Of a DNA stretch of 9,591 nucleotides, positions 1-6,300 are shown piece after piece. Origin of the DNA: SVTX01 sp045638125 (GTDB lineage Bacteria > Bacillota > Clostridia > Oscillospirales > CAG-272); assembly GCA_045638125.1 (NCBI GenBank), contig JAZUAS010000133.1, positions 1 to 9,591 on the forward strand, read 5' to 3'. The position numbers and the translations under genes were made by a program. Position 1 is the first letter of the stretch; each line of letters starts with the position of its first letter. The notes beneath the pieces are model-generated. The model did not search any database. It was given only the letters and a program-made list of their open reading frames with translations, and had not been told where the DNA came from.

Positions 1-502
1 TATAACCGCCAATAGCGATGTACTCACGAACAGAATCCGCATCGATCTTACCACAATGCTCAAGGACCATACGTGTCTGCTGACGGTAGAAGGGTATCTC
101 GGACTGTTCGCGATATACCTCGCCGTCTCTCTTATATGCAAGGCGGTCAACACACTCGCCCTTCTCGATAGTTTTTTCAATTATCTCAAGACAATCATCG
201 ATCTTAACCTTGGTATAAAGCCAACCCTGAGGCTCGATACGAACAAGAGGACCCATTTCGCAAAAGCCGTGGCATCCGCTCTTTTTAAGACCGATACCGG
301 GACTGTGGGGATCTTCCATAAGACCGATCTCTACGGGAAGTCCCTTTTCTTCAATAATTCTTTTAAGAGTGTCAAAAATATTGAGAGAACCGCCTGCTAC
401 ACAACCTGTTCCTGCGCAAACGATTATCTTTTTCGCTTGAGCGGCGTAGTCTTTTTCAGCAGCCTGTCTGAATGCGATAAGTTCCTGTCTATTCTTCAAC
501 AT
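1..502 (-). CDS. nuoF: NADH-binding NuoF/HydB-type oxidoreductase subunit, N-terminal part (partial)
   Basis: The first 167 residues of a NuoF-like subunit, whose C-terminal part lies beyond the left edge. The visible part is the thioredoxin-like [2Fe-2S] domain found at the N-terminus of hydrogenase- and formate-dehydrogenase-linked NuoF proteins of Firmicutes. It has the cysteine pattern C29-x4-C34 and C77-x3-C81 (SGCHGFCEMGPLV). The window ends at EYIAIGGY, which opens the FMN/NADH-binding domain in this family. The start ATG is preceded by AAGGAGG lying within the end of nuoE. The nuoE stop codon is only one base upstream of this ATG, so the two genes are probably translationally coupled. 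In this family the complete protein passes electrons between NAD(H), FMN and Fe-S clusters. Whether the complex is an electron-bifurcating hydrogenase (HydB/HndC type) or a NADH:acceptor oxidoreductase cannot be told here. Confidence 0.9.
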   Translation of the reverse strand, partial: MLKNRQELIAFRQAAEKDYAAQAKKIIVCAGTGCVAGGSLNIFDTLKRIIEEKGLPVEIGLMEDPHSPGIGLKKSGCHGFCEMGPLVRIEPQGWLYTKVKIDDCLEIIEKTIEKGECVDRLAYKRDGEVYREQSEIPFYRQQTRMVLEHCGKIDADSVREYIAIGGY

Positions 503-503
503 A

Positions 504-980
504 TCAGAGCTCCTCCTTGAGTTTATTCAAAAGCTCGACCACCTTTTCGGGGGTCATTGCGGGATGAACCACATCGTTTACGGTAATAACGGGAGCAAGG
601 CCGCACGCGCCAAGACAAGAAACTGTCTCAACTGTGAAATTTCCGTCATCGGTCGTCTTTCTTCCATCGGTAAGCCCAAGCTCTTGTCTGAGCTTTTCCA
701 GGATCGGGATAGACTTTCTTACGTGACAAGCCGTACCGTCGCAAACCTTGATAACGTATTTGCCCTTGGGCTCAAGAGAAAAGTTCTCATAAAAAGTAGC
801 GATACTGTATATCTGCGCCTCGCCCATCCTCAGATTTTTCGCAAGAATGGGAAAAACCTCTCTGGGAAGGTAGTGATATACCTCCTGAATCTCCTGCAAA
901 ATGGATATAATGTCCACCTGCTTGTAATCGTGATTTGCCAGAATTTCATTTACTGCGTTGAAATCGTGCTTAACTGCCAT
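504..980 (-). CDS. nuoE: NuoE-like 24-kDa [2Fe-2S] subunit
   Basis: A 158-residue protein of the NuoE/HydA-gamma family, which carries one [2Fe-2S] cluster in a thioredoxin-like fold and partners NuoF. The family signature YSIATFYENF is at about residues 58-67. The four cluster ligands are C80, C85 (CDGTAC) and C122, C126 (CLGAC), the standard C-x4-C ... C-x3-C pattern. The helical N-terminus and length are normal for the family. I place the start at the ATG at 980, reading MAVKHDFN, because AAAGGAG lies eight to ten bases before it. An in-frame ATG at 1013 would add eleven residues but lacks a good ribosome site. The gene is promoter-proximal in a two-gene unit with nuoF, with a clear promoter at 1036-1064. 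Confidence 0.93.
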   Translation of the reverse strand: MAVKHDFNAVNEILANHDYKQVDIISILQEIQEVYHYLPREVFPILAKNLRMGEAQIYSIATFYENFSLEPKGKYVIKVCDGTACHVRKSIPILEKLRQELGLTDGRKTTDDGNFTVETVSCLGACGLAPVITVNDVVHPAMTPEKVVELLNKLKEEL

Positions 981-1035
981 TGCTTTAATCTCCTTTTCTC
1001 CGGCTGTCGGCATTGTTTTTTATCCAATCCTAGTT

Positions 1036-1064
1036 ATTATAATACATTTTTTTCAAAAATTCAA
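1036..1064 (-). promoter_or_regulatory. Sigma-A type promoter of nuoE-nuoF
   Basis: On the minus strand, TTGAAT (1059-1064) and TATAAT (1036-1041) are separated by exactly 17 bases in an A/T-rich context. The start point would fall near 1029, about 49 bases before the chosen nuoE ATG. Confidence 0.75.
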
Positions 1065-1197
1065 CATTTTTTTGTGAACAAATCAAAAAATATAACTTAA
1101 TGGCAGATCCCTTGTCCATAGAAAATTTTGAACCTTCTCTGCCCGCCATAAAACCTACCGAACCATGCGGTCATAGTATATTCCCAACACAAAAATC
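1065..1197. other. Unassigned intergenic stretch; possible element/chromosome junction
   Basis: No convincing gene. A 25-codon minus-strand frame beginning MTAWFGRFYGGQ is present but has no clear ribosome site. Because the chromosomal nuoEF unit ends to its left and a site-specific recombinase begins to its right, the attachment-site junction probably lies here or within the terminator to its right. The other end of the element is not in the window, so no direct repeat can be matched. Confidence 0.3.
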
Positions 1198-1230
1198 AGG
1201 GCTTGACTCACAAGTGAGCCAAGCCCTTTT
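1194..1230. terminator. Symmetrical (bidirectional) intrinsic terminator
   Basis: An eight-base stem AGGGCTTG (1198-1205) pairs with CAAGCCCT (1220-1227). It continues, after one mismatch, with CTCA/TGAG around a four-base loop. A run of T follows on the plus strand (CCCTTTTA), and a run of five T follows on the minus strand (CTGATTTTT). On the minus strand it lies about 45 bases past the recombinase stop codon, so it most likely ends that transcript. Confidence 0.8.
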
Positions 1231-1274
1231 ATATGATCCGTAAAAACGGTTATTTCACAAAAATAATCGACAGA

Positions 1275-2972
1275 TTATCTTGCAGAACCGTTCTGAAGAG
1301 AGTTTTCGTAGCTCTCGATCATCTTCTTAGACGTGACACCCGTACGACTTCTACTCCGTGCATTGAGCTTTTTAAGCCATTTTTCGGTGCTTTTGCCCGT
1401 AAATATCTTGATTTCAAGCTTCGCCGTATCATCATCTGTTAATGTGACAAAGATTTTGTCAATATATTGGGCTACGAATTCGTTTGTTATAATGCCCGTA
1501 CTTGCATCCTTGATGGCTGCATCAAGCCTTGCTTTTACCTCTCCGATATGCTTGCGGTATTCCTCTTTGGTGAACAACTGTTCCTCAAGCTCCGCGAGAG
1601 CTTTCTGCGCTTCCTCTACCTCTCGGTCGCAGGTTGCGGTCATAGATTTGAAATTAGTCGTTGTAATAGCGCCTGTCGTGACAAGCTCCAAGAGCTTGTT
1701 TTTCTTTTGATCTGAAAGCTCTATGATACGCTTCTGTTCTTCAATCTGCTTGGCAGTTTCGTCATCCGCTTCCATGGACTTGAACATTTCCTCGTAGCTT
1801 GCAAGGAGTGCTTCCACATCCACTCTCGTTTCGCTGAATACCTCGAACAAGATGGGCTTGACCTCATCCTCGTATATCGGGAAGGACGGGCAGGCATCCG
1901 CGCCGTTGTTGATCTTGTTGGAGCACACCCACTTGGAGTTAACCTTGCCGTCCTTGCTCTTGGATTCACGGCGGTAGTATGCGGTGCCGCAATGGGCACA
2001 ATATAATTTGCCCGTCAGTAGATTGGCGTGGTTGCAGATGCCTTGGCGGTTCTTCACGTCCTCGCTCCTGCGAGCCAACACCTCGTTTGCCTTATCCCAT
2101 ATTTCTTCTGATACGATGGCAGGAACGATCTCACCTGTTTCATCCTTGAACATTACCCATTCTTCGGGCGGTAGGAATTTCTGCTTCTTGGTGAACATAT
2201 CCACGATACGCACCTTATTGCCAACGTAATATCCCTTGTATTTGGGATTGGATATGATGCCCGACATTGTGGTGTGGGCAATTTTGTTGCCGTTGTAATT
2301 GCGGTAGCCCTGATCGTAGAAAATCTTTTCAAGCTGCTTCATACTGTATTCGCCTGTTGCGTAAAGGCGGAACAGATCACGTACCATCGGTGCTTGGCTC
2401 TCGTCGATGACAAGGCGCTTATCCTCTTTCTTGTAACCGAAGATTCGGCTGTTGCCAAGTACAACGCTTGATTTGATGGCTTGCTGATGTCCGAATTTCA
2501 CACGCGAGGACAGCTTGCGAAGCTCGTCCTGTGCAATCGAGGACATGATTGTAAGGCGAAGCTCCGCATCCTCATCGAGGGTATTGATGTTATCGTTTTG
2601 GAAGAATACGCCGACACCCATATTCAGAAGCTCTCTTGTGTATTGCAAAGAGTCGAGAGTGTTACGTGCAAATCGGGAAATCTCCTTTGTGATTATGAGG
2701 TCGAATATTCCTTCTTTTGCATCTGCAATCATTTCGTTGAAATGTTTTCTTTTCTTCGTGGAGATACCCGAAAGTCCTTCGTCAACGTAGCCGGGCACGT
2801 AAGTCCATTTTTCATTTTTCTGTATGAATTCTTCGTAATACGATATTTGGTTATCGAGCGAATTTATCTGTTCTTCGGTATCCGAGGATACACGGGCATA
2901 AAATGTTACTCGCAGAGGAATATCGTATATCGATTTTGTTCGCAATAATGTTCTGATATTTAATATATCCAT
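1275..2972 (-). CDS. Large serine recombinase (site-specific integrase/transposase)
   Basis: A 565-residue large serine recombinase of the type that integrates and excises Firmicutes elements (TnpX/TndX/Ccr-like length). The resolvase domain covers about residues 20-165: YARVSSDTEEQ places the nucleophile at S29, and ITKEISRFARNT (about 94-105) carries the conserved arginines. A Recombinase (PF07508-like) domain follows at about 170-300. The zinc ribbon has C325-x2-C328 (LYCAHCGTAYYRR) and later C350 and C361. The region from about 385 to 490 is rich in K/E/L/A and predicted to be coiled coil, as in this class. AAAGGATG lies just before the ATG, and a promoter is at 3020-3048. It sits at the left end of the element next to chromosomal genes, as expected for an integrase. 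Its att sites cannot be assigned from one end. Confidence 0.95.
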   Translation of the reverse strand: MDILNIRTLLRTKSIYDIPLRVTFYARVSSDTEEQINSLDNQISYYEEFIQKNEKWTYVPGYVDEGLSGISTKKRKHFNEMIADAKEGIFDLIITKEISRFARNTLDSLQYTRELLNMGVGVFFQNDNINTLDEDAELRLTIMSSIAQDELRKLSSRVKFGHQQAIKSSVVLGNSRIFGYKKEDKRLVIDESQAPMVRDLFRLYATGEYSMKQLEKIFYDQGYRNYNGNKIAHTTMSGIISNPKYKGYYVGNKVRIVDMFTKKQKFLPPEEWVMFKDETGEIVPAIVSEEIWDKANEVLARRSEDVKNRQGICNHANLLTGKLYCAHCGTAYYRRESKSKDGKVNSKWVCSNKINNGADACPSFPIYEDEVKPILFEVFSETRVDVEALLASYEEMFKSMEADDETAKQIEEQKRIIELSDQKKNKLLELVTTGAITTTNFKSMTATCDREVEEAQKALAELEEQLFTKEEYRKHIGEVKARLDAAIKDASTGIITNEFVAQYIDKIFVTLTDDDTAKLEIKIFTGKSTEKWLKKLNARSRSRTGVTSKKMIESYENSLQNGSAR

Positions 2973-3019
2973 ACTATCATCCTTTCTTAAAGTTCGTTAT
3001 ATCATTATCTATCGACTTT

Positions 3020-3048
3020 ATTATATCACATTCGACCTCATAAAGCAA
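3020..3048 (-). promoter_or_regulatory. Promoter of the serine recombinase gene
   Basis: On the minus strand, TTGCTT (3043-3048) and TATAAT (3020-3025) are 17 bases apart. The -10 is perfect and the -35 is moderate. The start point would be near 3013, giving a leader of about 40 bases. It lies immediately downstream of the hairpin cluster at 3065-3137, so the recombinase can be expressed separately from the upstream genes. Confidence 0.6.
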
Positions 3049-3064
3049 TACCCAAATCGAAATT

Positions 3065-3137
3065 TGCCAAAAACTTTCTTTGGCATTTATGTATCGGAAG
3101 AACCTTGCGGTATCTTCCGAGGTGAGTACGCTCACCT
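3065..3137. repeat. Three consecutive inverted repeats upstream of the recombinase
   Basis: There are three hairpins in 73 bases. TGCCAAA (3065-3071) pairs with TTTGGCA (3079-3085). TCGGAAGA (3094-3101) pairs with TCTTCCGA (3113-3120), with an inner ACC/GGT. AGGTGAG (3120-3126) pairs with CTCACCT (3131-3137) around a TACG tetraloop. The last one overlaps the stop codon of the small protein at 3132-3311. None is followed by a strong T run, so they look more like protein-binding or mRNA-processing structures than simple terminators. Confidence 0.55.
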
Positions 3138-3311
3138 TGCATCCCTTTCGGGAGATCGTTTTGCTTTTCTTATGGCGATCTTTTCGGTCATTCTCTTATA
3201 TTCCTTTTCGGAAATCGTGCCGTGTTCAAATAGATAGCGGTTGAAATAATTCAGCCAAATATCCTCTGCCATACGCTTTTCGCGTTCTTCATCGGTTAAA
3301 ACTTTCCCCAT
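3132..3311 (-). CDS. Small SHOCT-like protein (59 aa)
   Basis: A 59-residue, highly charged protein starting MGKVLTDEEREKRMAE. The segment NYFNRYLFEHGTISEKEYKR at about residues 21-40 resembles the SHOCT pattern (short C-terminal domain; hydrophobic helix, G-x-I-S-x-x-E-Y). Small proteins of this kind commonly accompany serine recombinases in Clostridia elements. A role as an accessory or directionality factor is possible, but nothing here proves it. GAGGTAA precedes the ATG by four bases, the same ribosome-site wording seen before the relaxase. It lies between relaxase and recombinase on the same strand. No signal peptide or membrane segment is visible. Confidence 0.75.
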   Translation of the reverse strand: MGKVLTDEEREKRMAEDIWLNYFNRYLFEHGTISEKEYKRMTEKIAIRKAKRSPERDAR

Positions 3312-3315
3312 TCAA

Positions 3316-3342
3316 TTACCTCGTTTTTTCAAAATTTTTCAA
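3316..3342 (-). CDS. Possible eight-codon leader peptide (TTG start)
   Basis: A very strong ribosome site (GGAAGGAGGA, about 3350-3360 on the minus strand) stands nine bases before a TTG that opens an eight-codon frame, MKNFEKTR. Its TAA stop is part of the GAGGTAA ribosome site of the SHOCT-like gene. This layout suits translational coupling, but the peptide could also be accidental. Confidence 0.3.
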   Translation of the reverse strand: MKNFEKTR

Positions 3343-3418
3343 ATATATTTTCCTCCTTCCGAGAGAAAAATATACCAAGATTGGAAATGAGCGCACCGTT
3401 TCGGTACGCCCTGCGTGC

Positions 3419-5560
3419 TTACATACTTTGTTCCCATTCATGCTTCTTACGCTCCTTTCTGCTAATGGGCATCGTGGTGCAATCCTGCGGCTGACGGTAG
3501 CTCTCAATGCTTGCAAGGCTACCGACAAGGTTAATGACATTCGTTGTGATGGCAAGGAACTGATTGTTTGCCATTCGCGTGAGGGCAAGAGCAGCAAATT
3601 CGTTGCCCGCGTGTGCCGAGCGATTGAGATGTTCAAGAGCCTTTTCCATATCGAATATATCTGCTTCAAAGAGATATATCTGTGCGAGGCGGTAGTCGGC
3701 ATACATATTTCCGCGTGCCGATGCGATCTCCAAATGCTCAATGGCTTTGGCGATATCCTTCTTTACGACCTTGCCCTCCATATAATATTTGCCGAGCGTA
3801 TAGGCGGCAAACTCGCTACCGTTACGCTCGGCATTGAATAGATGGCTGAAACCTTCGTTACGAAATTCTCCGAACAGATCGCTCTCGACATAGAGCTTAC
3901 CAAGGAGAGCGTCGGCATATTTGTTGCCGTTGCCCACCGATTCCGACAGCCACTTTTGAGCTTCATATTCGTCCTCACGGTAGATGATTCCGTAATAAAA
4001 CATCTTGCCCATACGGTACTGTGCCACGCTGTGACCTGCCTTGGCTGCTTTTTCAAGATAATAATCCCCGATACTTTCGTTATAGAATCGGTTGTTCTCA
4101 TCCAAATACAGACGGGCGAGGCGGTACATCGCATAGACGTTTCCGTTACGAGCTTCCGCTTGAAGCTGATTCAAAGGATTGTCCGCATCCATATCTTCCT
4201 CGTCAAATGGCATATCGTCATAGAGATTTCGCTCGTCAGCGAAAAAGGAATTTATCTCATCAAGAGACAGATCACTGCGCTTAACAACACGCTTGCGATA
4301 CCCGTACCCGCTATCAAGCCCATGATCCACTTCTTCATCTCGGAAATCATATCCGAGAAAGCTTCCATCCGATTGTCCGTTTCGGTGTTCAGCCGAGAGA
4401 AAAATTGCTCGCGCGTCTTCCCAGCCTGTGAGAGAATTTCTTTGTTCTCCCTCAAAAGATCCTGCACTCTCGGTACGATGCTGTTCGCCGAGGTCTTGAC
4501 GTTCTCGCTCAGATTCGTTGACCATTTCTCGATCCTGTTCCACATCGTATCCCATTGTTCCTGTGTCAGAACCTGTGCCTCCAGCTCTCCGAACTTCTCG
4601 AACAGCTCCGGCTGAAACTCCTTCGTCGCTCTCATAAATTCGAGAAGCGCCTTGAAGTCTTCCTTCGGGATCGCGTACACGATCGGCTGATAAGGAGTCT
4701 CCGTCACCGTCTGCATCGCCTGTGCCGTGTTCTGCTTCAGCTTCGAAAGAGCCGAAGGGGTTGATTGTTTGTTGTCTGATTGCAAATTCATACTGCATAT
4801 TCTCCTTTAGAAATTTTGATTCGTGGAGCTTGTTATCCCTTACCTTCATACCGTTTGGGCAGGTGTAGGTGATATATTTTCGGCTATCCGTCCACGTAAC
4901 CGAATAGCCCTCGGACTCCATAATCGCTATGAAGTCATCTTTACTTGCCGCCCGCGTCATCGCATTTTCAATGGTACAGATGGCTTTGAACTTCCAACTG
5001 TCACCCTTGAGTGCGGCGCGGTACTCTCTTGTCGAGATGGATTTTCCATCAAAGGTCTGCTTGAATTCGGGAAGCACGGAGAGCGCGTGTTCCTCGCACA
5101 AGCGGTCGCTGATACGGCGCATCTTTTCAATCGTATACGGACCGTAATCGAGCTTCATGCCGCTTGCGTAGCTGACGCTGTTGATGACAAAATGATTGTG
5201 GACTCTCTGCCGACCGTCATCGTCGTGAGCGTCAAGGTGTGTGCCGACAAGCACCTCAAAGCCGGGAAACATTTCCTCGGCAAGCCGCAGACCGATCTTG
5301 TGTGCGGTGTCATAATCCTCGATCTCTCCGGGTGCGAAGGATTGTTCGTAATGATAATAGTACACGCCGCTTCGCTTGCCGTAGAGATTTTTGGTCGCCA
5401 TAAATTCATCATAAGCGGCAGCACCTATGCAATTGATCCCCGACAGATAGCGGTGTCCGTCCTCGTCAAGAGTCTTTGCATCTTGCGAAACGTAACGGAT
5501 GACCGCCCTCATCGCGCTCTGATTTTGCTTCTTCGCTTTGATATAATTACACGTTGCCAT
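3419..5560 (-). CDS. MOBP-type relaxase with C-terminal Sel1-like repeats
   Basis: A 713-residue Relaxase/Mobilisation-nuclease family protein, predicted to nick and covalently hold one strand at oriT. Motif I is AVIRYVSQDAK, with Y23 as the likely nucleophile (compare KYITDEQ in RP4 TraI). Motif III is GTHLDAH ... RVHNHFVINSV, with H108/H112 and the H121/H123 metal ligands. YYYHYEQSF at about 67-75 fits the middle motif. Residues about 257-437 are low-complexity G/D/E/S/R and overlap a second gene in another frame. Residues about 461-660 hold roughly five Sel1-like repeats, for example AAKAGHSVAQYRMGKMFYYG and ASARGNMYADYRLAQIYLFE; these alpha-helical repeats usually bind proteins. The tail (about 695-713) is basic. 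The start overlaps the mobC end by 14 bases and has GAGGTAA upstream. Confidence 0.9.
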   Translation of the reverse strand: MATCNYIKAKKQNQSAMRAVIRYVSQDAKTLDEDGHRYLSGINCIGAAAYDEFMATKNLYGKRSGVYYYHYEQSFAPGEIEDYDTAHKIGLRLAEEMFPGFEVLVGTHLDAHDDDGRQRVHNHFVINSVSYASGMKLDYGPYTIEKMRRISDRLCEEHALSVLPEFKQTFDGKSISTREYRAALKGDSWKFKAICTIENAMTRAASKDDFIAIMESEGYSVTWTDSRKYITYTCPNGMKVRDNKLHESKFLKENMQYEFAIRQQTINPFGSFEAEAEHGTGDADGDGDSLSADRVRDPEGRLQGASRIYESDEGVSAGAVREVRRAGGTGSDTGTMGYDVEQDREMVNESERERQDLGEQHRTESAGSFEGEQRNSLTGWEDARAIFLSAEHRNGQSDGSFLGYDFRDEEVDHGLDSGYGYRKRVVKRSDLSLDEINSFFADERNLYDDMPFDEEDMDADNPLNQLQAEARNGNVYAMYRLARLYLDENNRFYNESIGDYYLEKAAKAGHSVAQYRMGKMFYYGIIYREDEYEAQKWLSESVGNGNKYADALLGKLYVESDLFGEFRNEGFSHLFNAERNGSEFAAYTLGKYYMEGKVVKKDIAKAIEHLEIASARGNMYADYRLAQIYLFEADIFDMEKALEHLNRSAHAGNEFAALALTRMANNQFLAITTNVINLVGSLASIESYRQPQDCTTMPISRKERKKHEWEQSM
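4252..4791 (-). CDS. Overlapping MobB-like membrane-anchored protein nested in the relaxase gene
   Basis: A 179-residue frame lies wholly inside the relaxase gene, shifted by one base. It reads as a real protein: a polar N-terminus (MNLQSDNKQS), an amphipathic middle rich in E/K/L/Q (about 44-150, likely coiled coil), and one C-terminal membrane helix WIMGLIAGTGIASVLLSAVI at about 155-174. AAAGGAG stands ten bases before the ATG. The relaxase frame over the same bases is low-complexity linker, as expected when the second frame carries the constraint. In ColE1-type plasmids the accessory genes mbeB and mbeD likewise lie inside mbeA, and MbeB contacts the membrane. I infer an analogous relaxosome-to-membrane role; sequence homology to MbeB is not established here. 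Confidence 0.7.
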   Translation of the reverse strand: MNLQSDNKQSTPSALSKLKQNTAQAMQTVTETPYQPIVYAIPKEDFKALLEFMRATKEFQPELFEKFGELEAQVLTQEQWDTMWNRIEKWSTNLSENVKTSANSIVPRVQDLLRENKEILSQAGKTREQFFSRLNTETDNRMEAFSDMISEMKKWIMGLIAGTGIASVLLSAVICLLMR

Positions 5561-5897
5561 CGTCGATTACCTCGTCGCTCGGCTCAACATTTCCGCTTGC
5601 AACTGTGCCGTCGAGCGCATCATACAGACCGTTTATTGCGACATAATTTCTCTCCAAAGCATTCGTTGCCTCGGTCAAATTTACGGTCATGACGCGACCT
5701 TGATGGGCGAGCATCGTGAGCTGATTGACGTTTCTGCCGATGGCTTTCAACTCAAAAAGCGTTGGCTTCAGCTCCTCAACTTGGTAGATCGTCCTACCAA
5801 GTGCCGCGCTCAAAAGATATTCTCTTTGAGATAAACCCGTCTTTGCGACGAGCTTTTTTATCTTCTTCTGCTCGGCTTCACTCACCCAAAAGGACAT
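5547..5897 (-). CDS. mobC: MobC-like relaxosome accessory protein
   Basis: A protein of at least 116 residues resembling the MobC family (PF05713 type), which binds oriT and helps the relaxase nick. SFWVSEAEQKKIKKL followed by GLSQREYLLSAALGR matches the usual N-terminal ribbon-helix-helix-like part. ELKAIGRNVNQLTMLAHQGR matches the very typical MobC core (hxxIGxNhNQxxxxxN). The C-terminus is acidic. The ATG at 5897 has a poor ribosome site. The frame stays open for 20 more codons to a TAA at 5958-5960 without any ATG/GTG/TTG, and GAGGTAA (5958-5964) sits just before ATT/ATT/ATC codons. The same GAGGTAA precedes the relaxase and the SHOCT-like gene. The true start may therefore be a non-AUG codon at 5949-5957, adding a basic N-terminus (...GGRVRDKK). 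Confidence 0.85.
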   Translation of the reverse strand: MSFWVSEAEQKKIKKLVAKTGLSQREYLLSAALGRTIYQVEELKPTLFELKAIGRNVNQLTMLAHQGRVMTVNLTEATNALERNYVAINGLYDALDGTVASGNVEPSDEVIDDGNV

Positions 5898-5988
5898 CTT
5901 TTTATCTCTGACACGACCGCCGGAATCAGATTTTTCTTTTGTGTTTTCGATAATAATTTACCTCACATTCTTTAATATTTGCGCTGTG

Positions 5989-6093
5989 CTGAAGTGGGGG
6001 CTTGGGGGCTTCGCCCCCGACAAGCGTGGGGTTGGGGATGCGCCGCCGTTGGCGGTGGGAACCCAAACCCTCTGCTTGCCCCGCTTCAGCGGG
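5989..6093. other. GC-rich block of nested inverted repeats; candidate oriT / mobC leader
   Basis: Directly upstream of mobC, CTGAAGTGGGG (5989-5999) can pair with CCCCGCTTCAG (6079-6089, one G-T) to enclose smaller hairpins. These are GGGGGC-TTC-GCCCCC (6004-6018), extended by GCTT/AAGC, and CCGCC-GTT-GGCGG (6043-6055). CCCGC-TTCA-GCGGG (6080-6093) is an alternative fold of the right arm. The composition is much more G/C-rich than the flanks. Position next to mobC-relaxase and the repeats fit an origin of transfer. The minus strand contains GCATCCCCAA, only loosely like P-type nic sequences. No nic site can be assigned with confidence. Confidence 0.4.
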
Positions 6094-6108
6094 AGTTCTA
6101 CTGTGTAC

Positions 6109-6255
6109 TCATCGTTTATCAAATAGCAGACAACGAAGAATATCCACGCGGTAGCTTTGCTTACACTTGTGCTTGCAGTGTAGGCACTTATTGTTGTAGG
6201 CAACGTGTCCCGAAGGCTTTCGGAAGAACTGCCACTCGTCTACTTTTTTCTTTAT
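6109..6255 (-). CDS. Small Cys-rich (putative zinc-binding) protein, apparent ATA start
   Basis: A 48-residue frame reads (M)KKKVDEWQFFRKPSGH, then VAYNNKCLHCKHKCKQSYRV, then a final DILRCLLFDKR. The C-x2-C-x3-C cluster (CLHCKHKC) plus a later Cys suggests a small metal-binding knuckle, and the composition is that of a real, basic, possibly nucleic-acid-binding protein. I recognise a general resemblance to small KC-x2-C-x3-CKQS proteins of Clostridia elements but know no function. AAAGGAG (6266-6272) lies ten bases before the ATA at 6253-6255, the first sensible start; no ATG/GTG/TTG exists in frame. The ATG at 6263-6265 is in a different frame and abuts the ribosome site. Either ATA is used, or this is a start-codon mutation. 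It lies just before the oriT candidate and mobC. Confidence 0.6.
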   Translation of the reverse strand: MKKKVDEWQFFRKPSGHVAYNNKCLHCKHKCKQSYRVDILRCLLFDKR

Positions 6256-6300
6256 ATCCGTGCATCTCCTTTCTTAAAAAATACAGACAGGGGTATAATG

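Noticed and set aside
3376..3410. A hairpin (ACCG-TTT-CGGT with flanking GCG/CGC) just after the relaxase stop
   Set aside because: It is short and not followed by a T run on the minus strand, so I do not call it a terminator.
3842..4615. A 257-codon plus-strand frame opposite the relaxase
   Set aside because: It is an antisense shadow of the relaxase and nested gene, without ribosome site or recognisable domain.
4823..5692. A 289-codon plus-strand frame opposite the relaxase N-terminus
   Set aside because: Lies antisense to the conserved relaxase motifs, and its residue composition is that of a mirrored coding frame.
6178..6200. AATAAGTGCC on the minus strand, similar to the AAGTGCGCCCT nic region of RSF1010-type origins
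   Set aside because: The match is short, lacks the rest of the nic sequence, and the bases code for the Cys-rich protein (NNKCLHC).
5958..6203. An 81-codon minus-strand frame through the GC-rich hairpin block (VWVPTANGGASPTPRLSG)
   Set aside because: It needs a TTG start without a ribosome site, overlaps the better Cys-rich frame, and its composition simply reflects the GC-rich repeats.
6294..6299. TATAAT on the plus strand with TTCTTA 17 bases upstream
   Set aside because: The -35 is poor, it would drive antisense transcription straight into the terminator hairpin at 6306-6358, and no gene follows on that strand.
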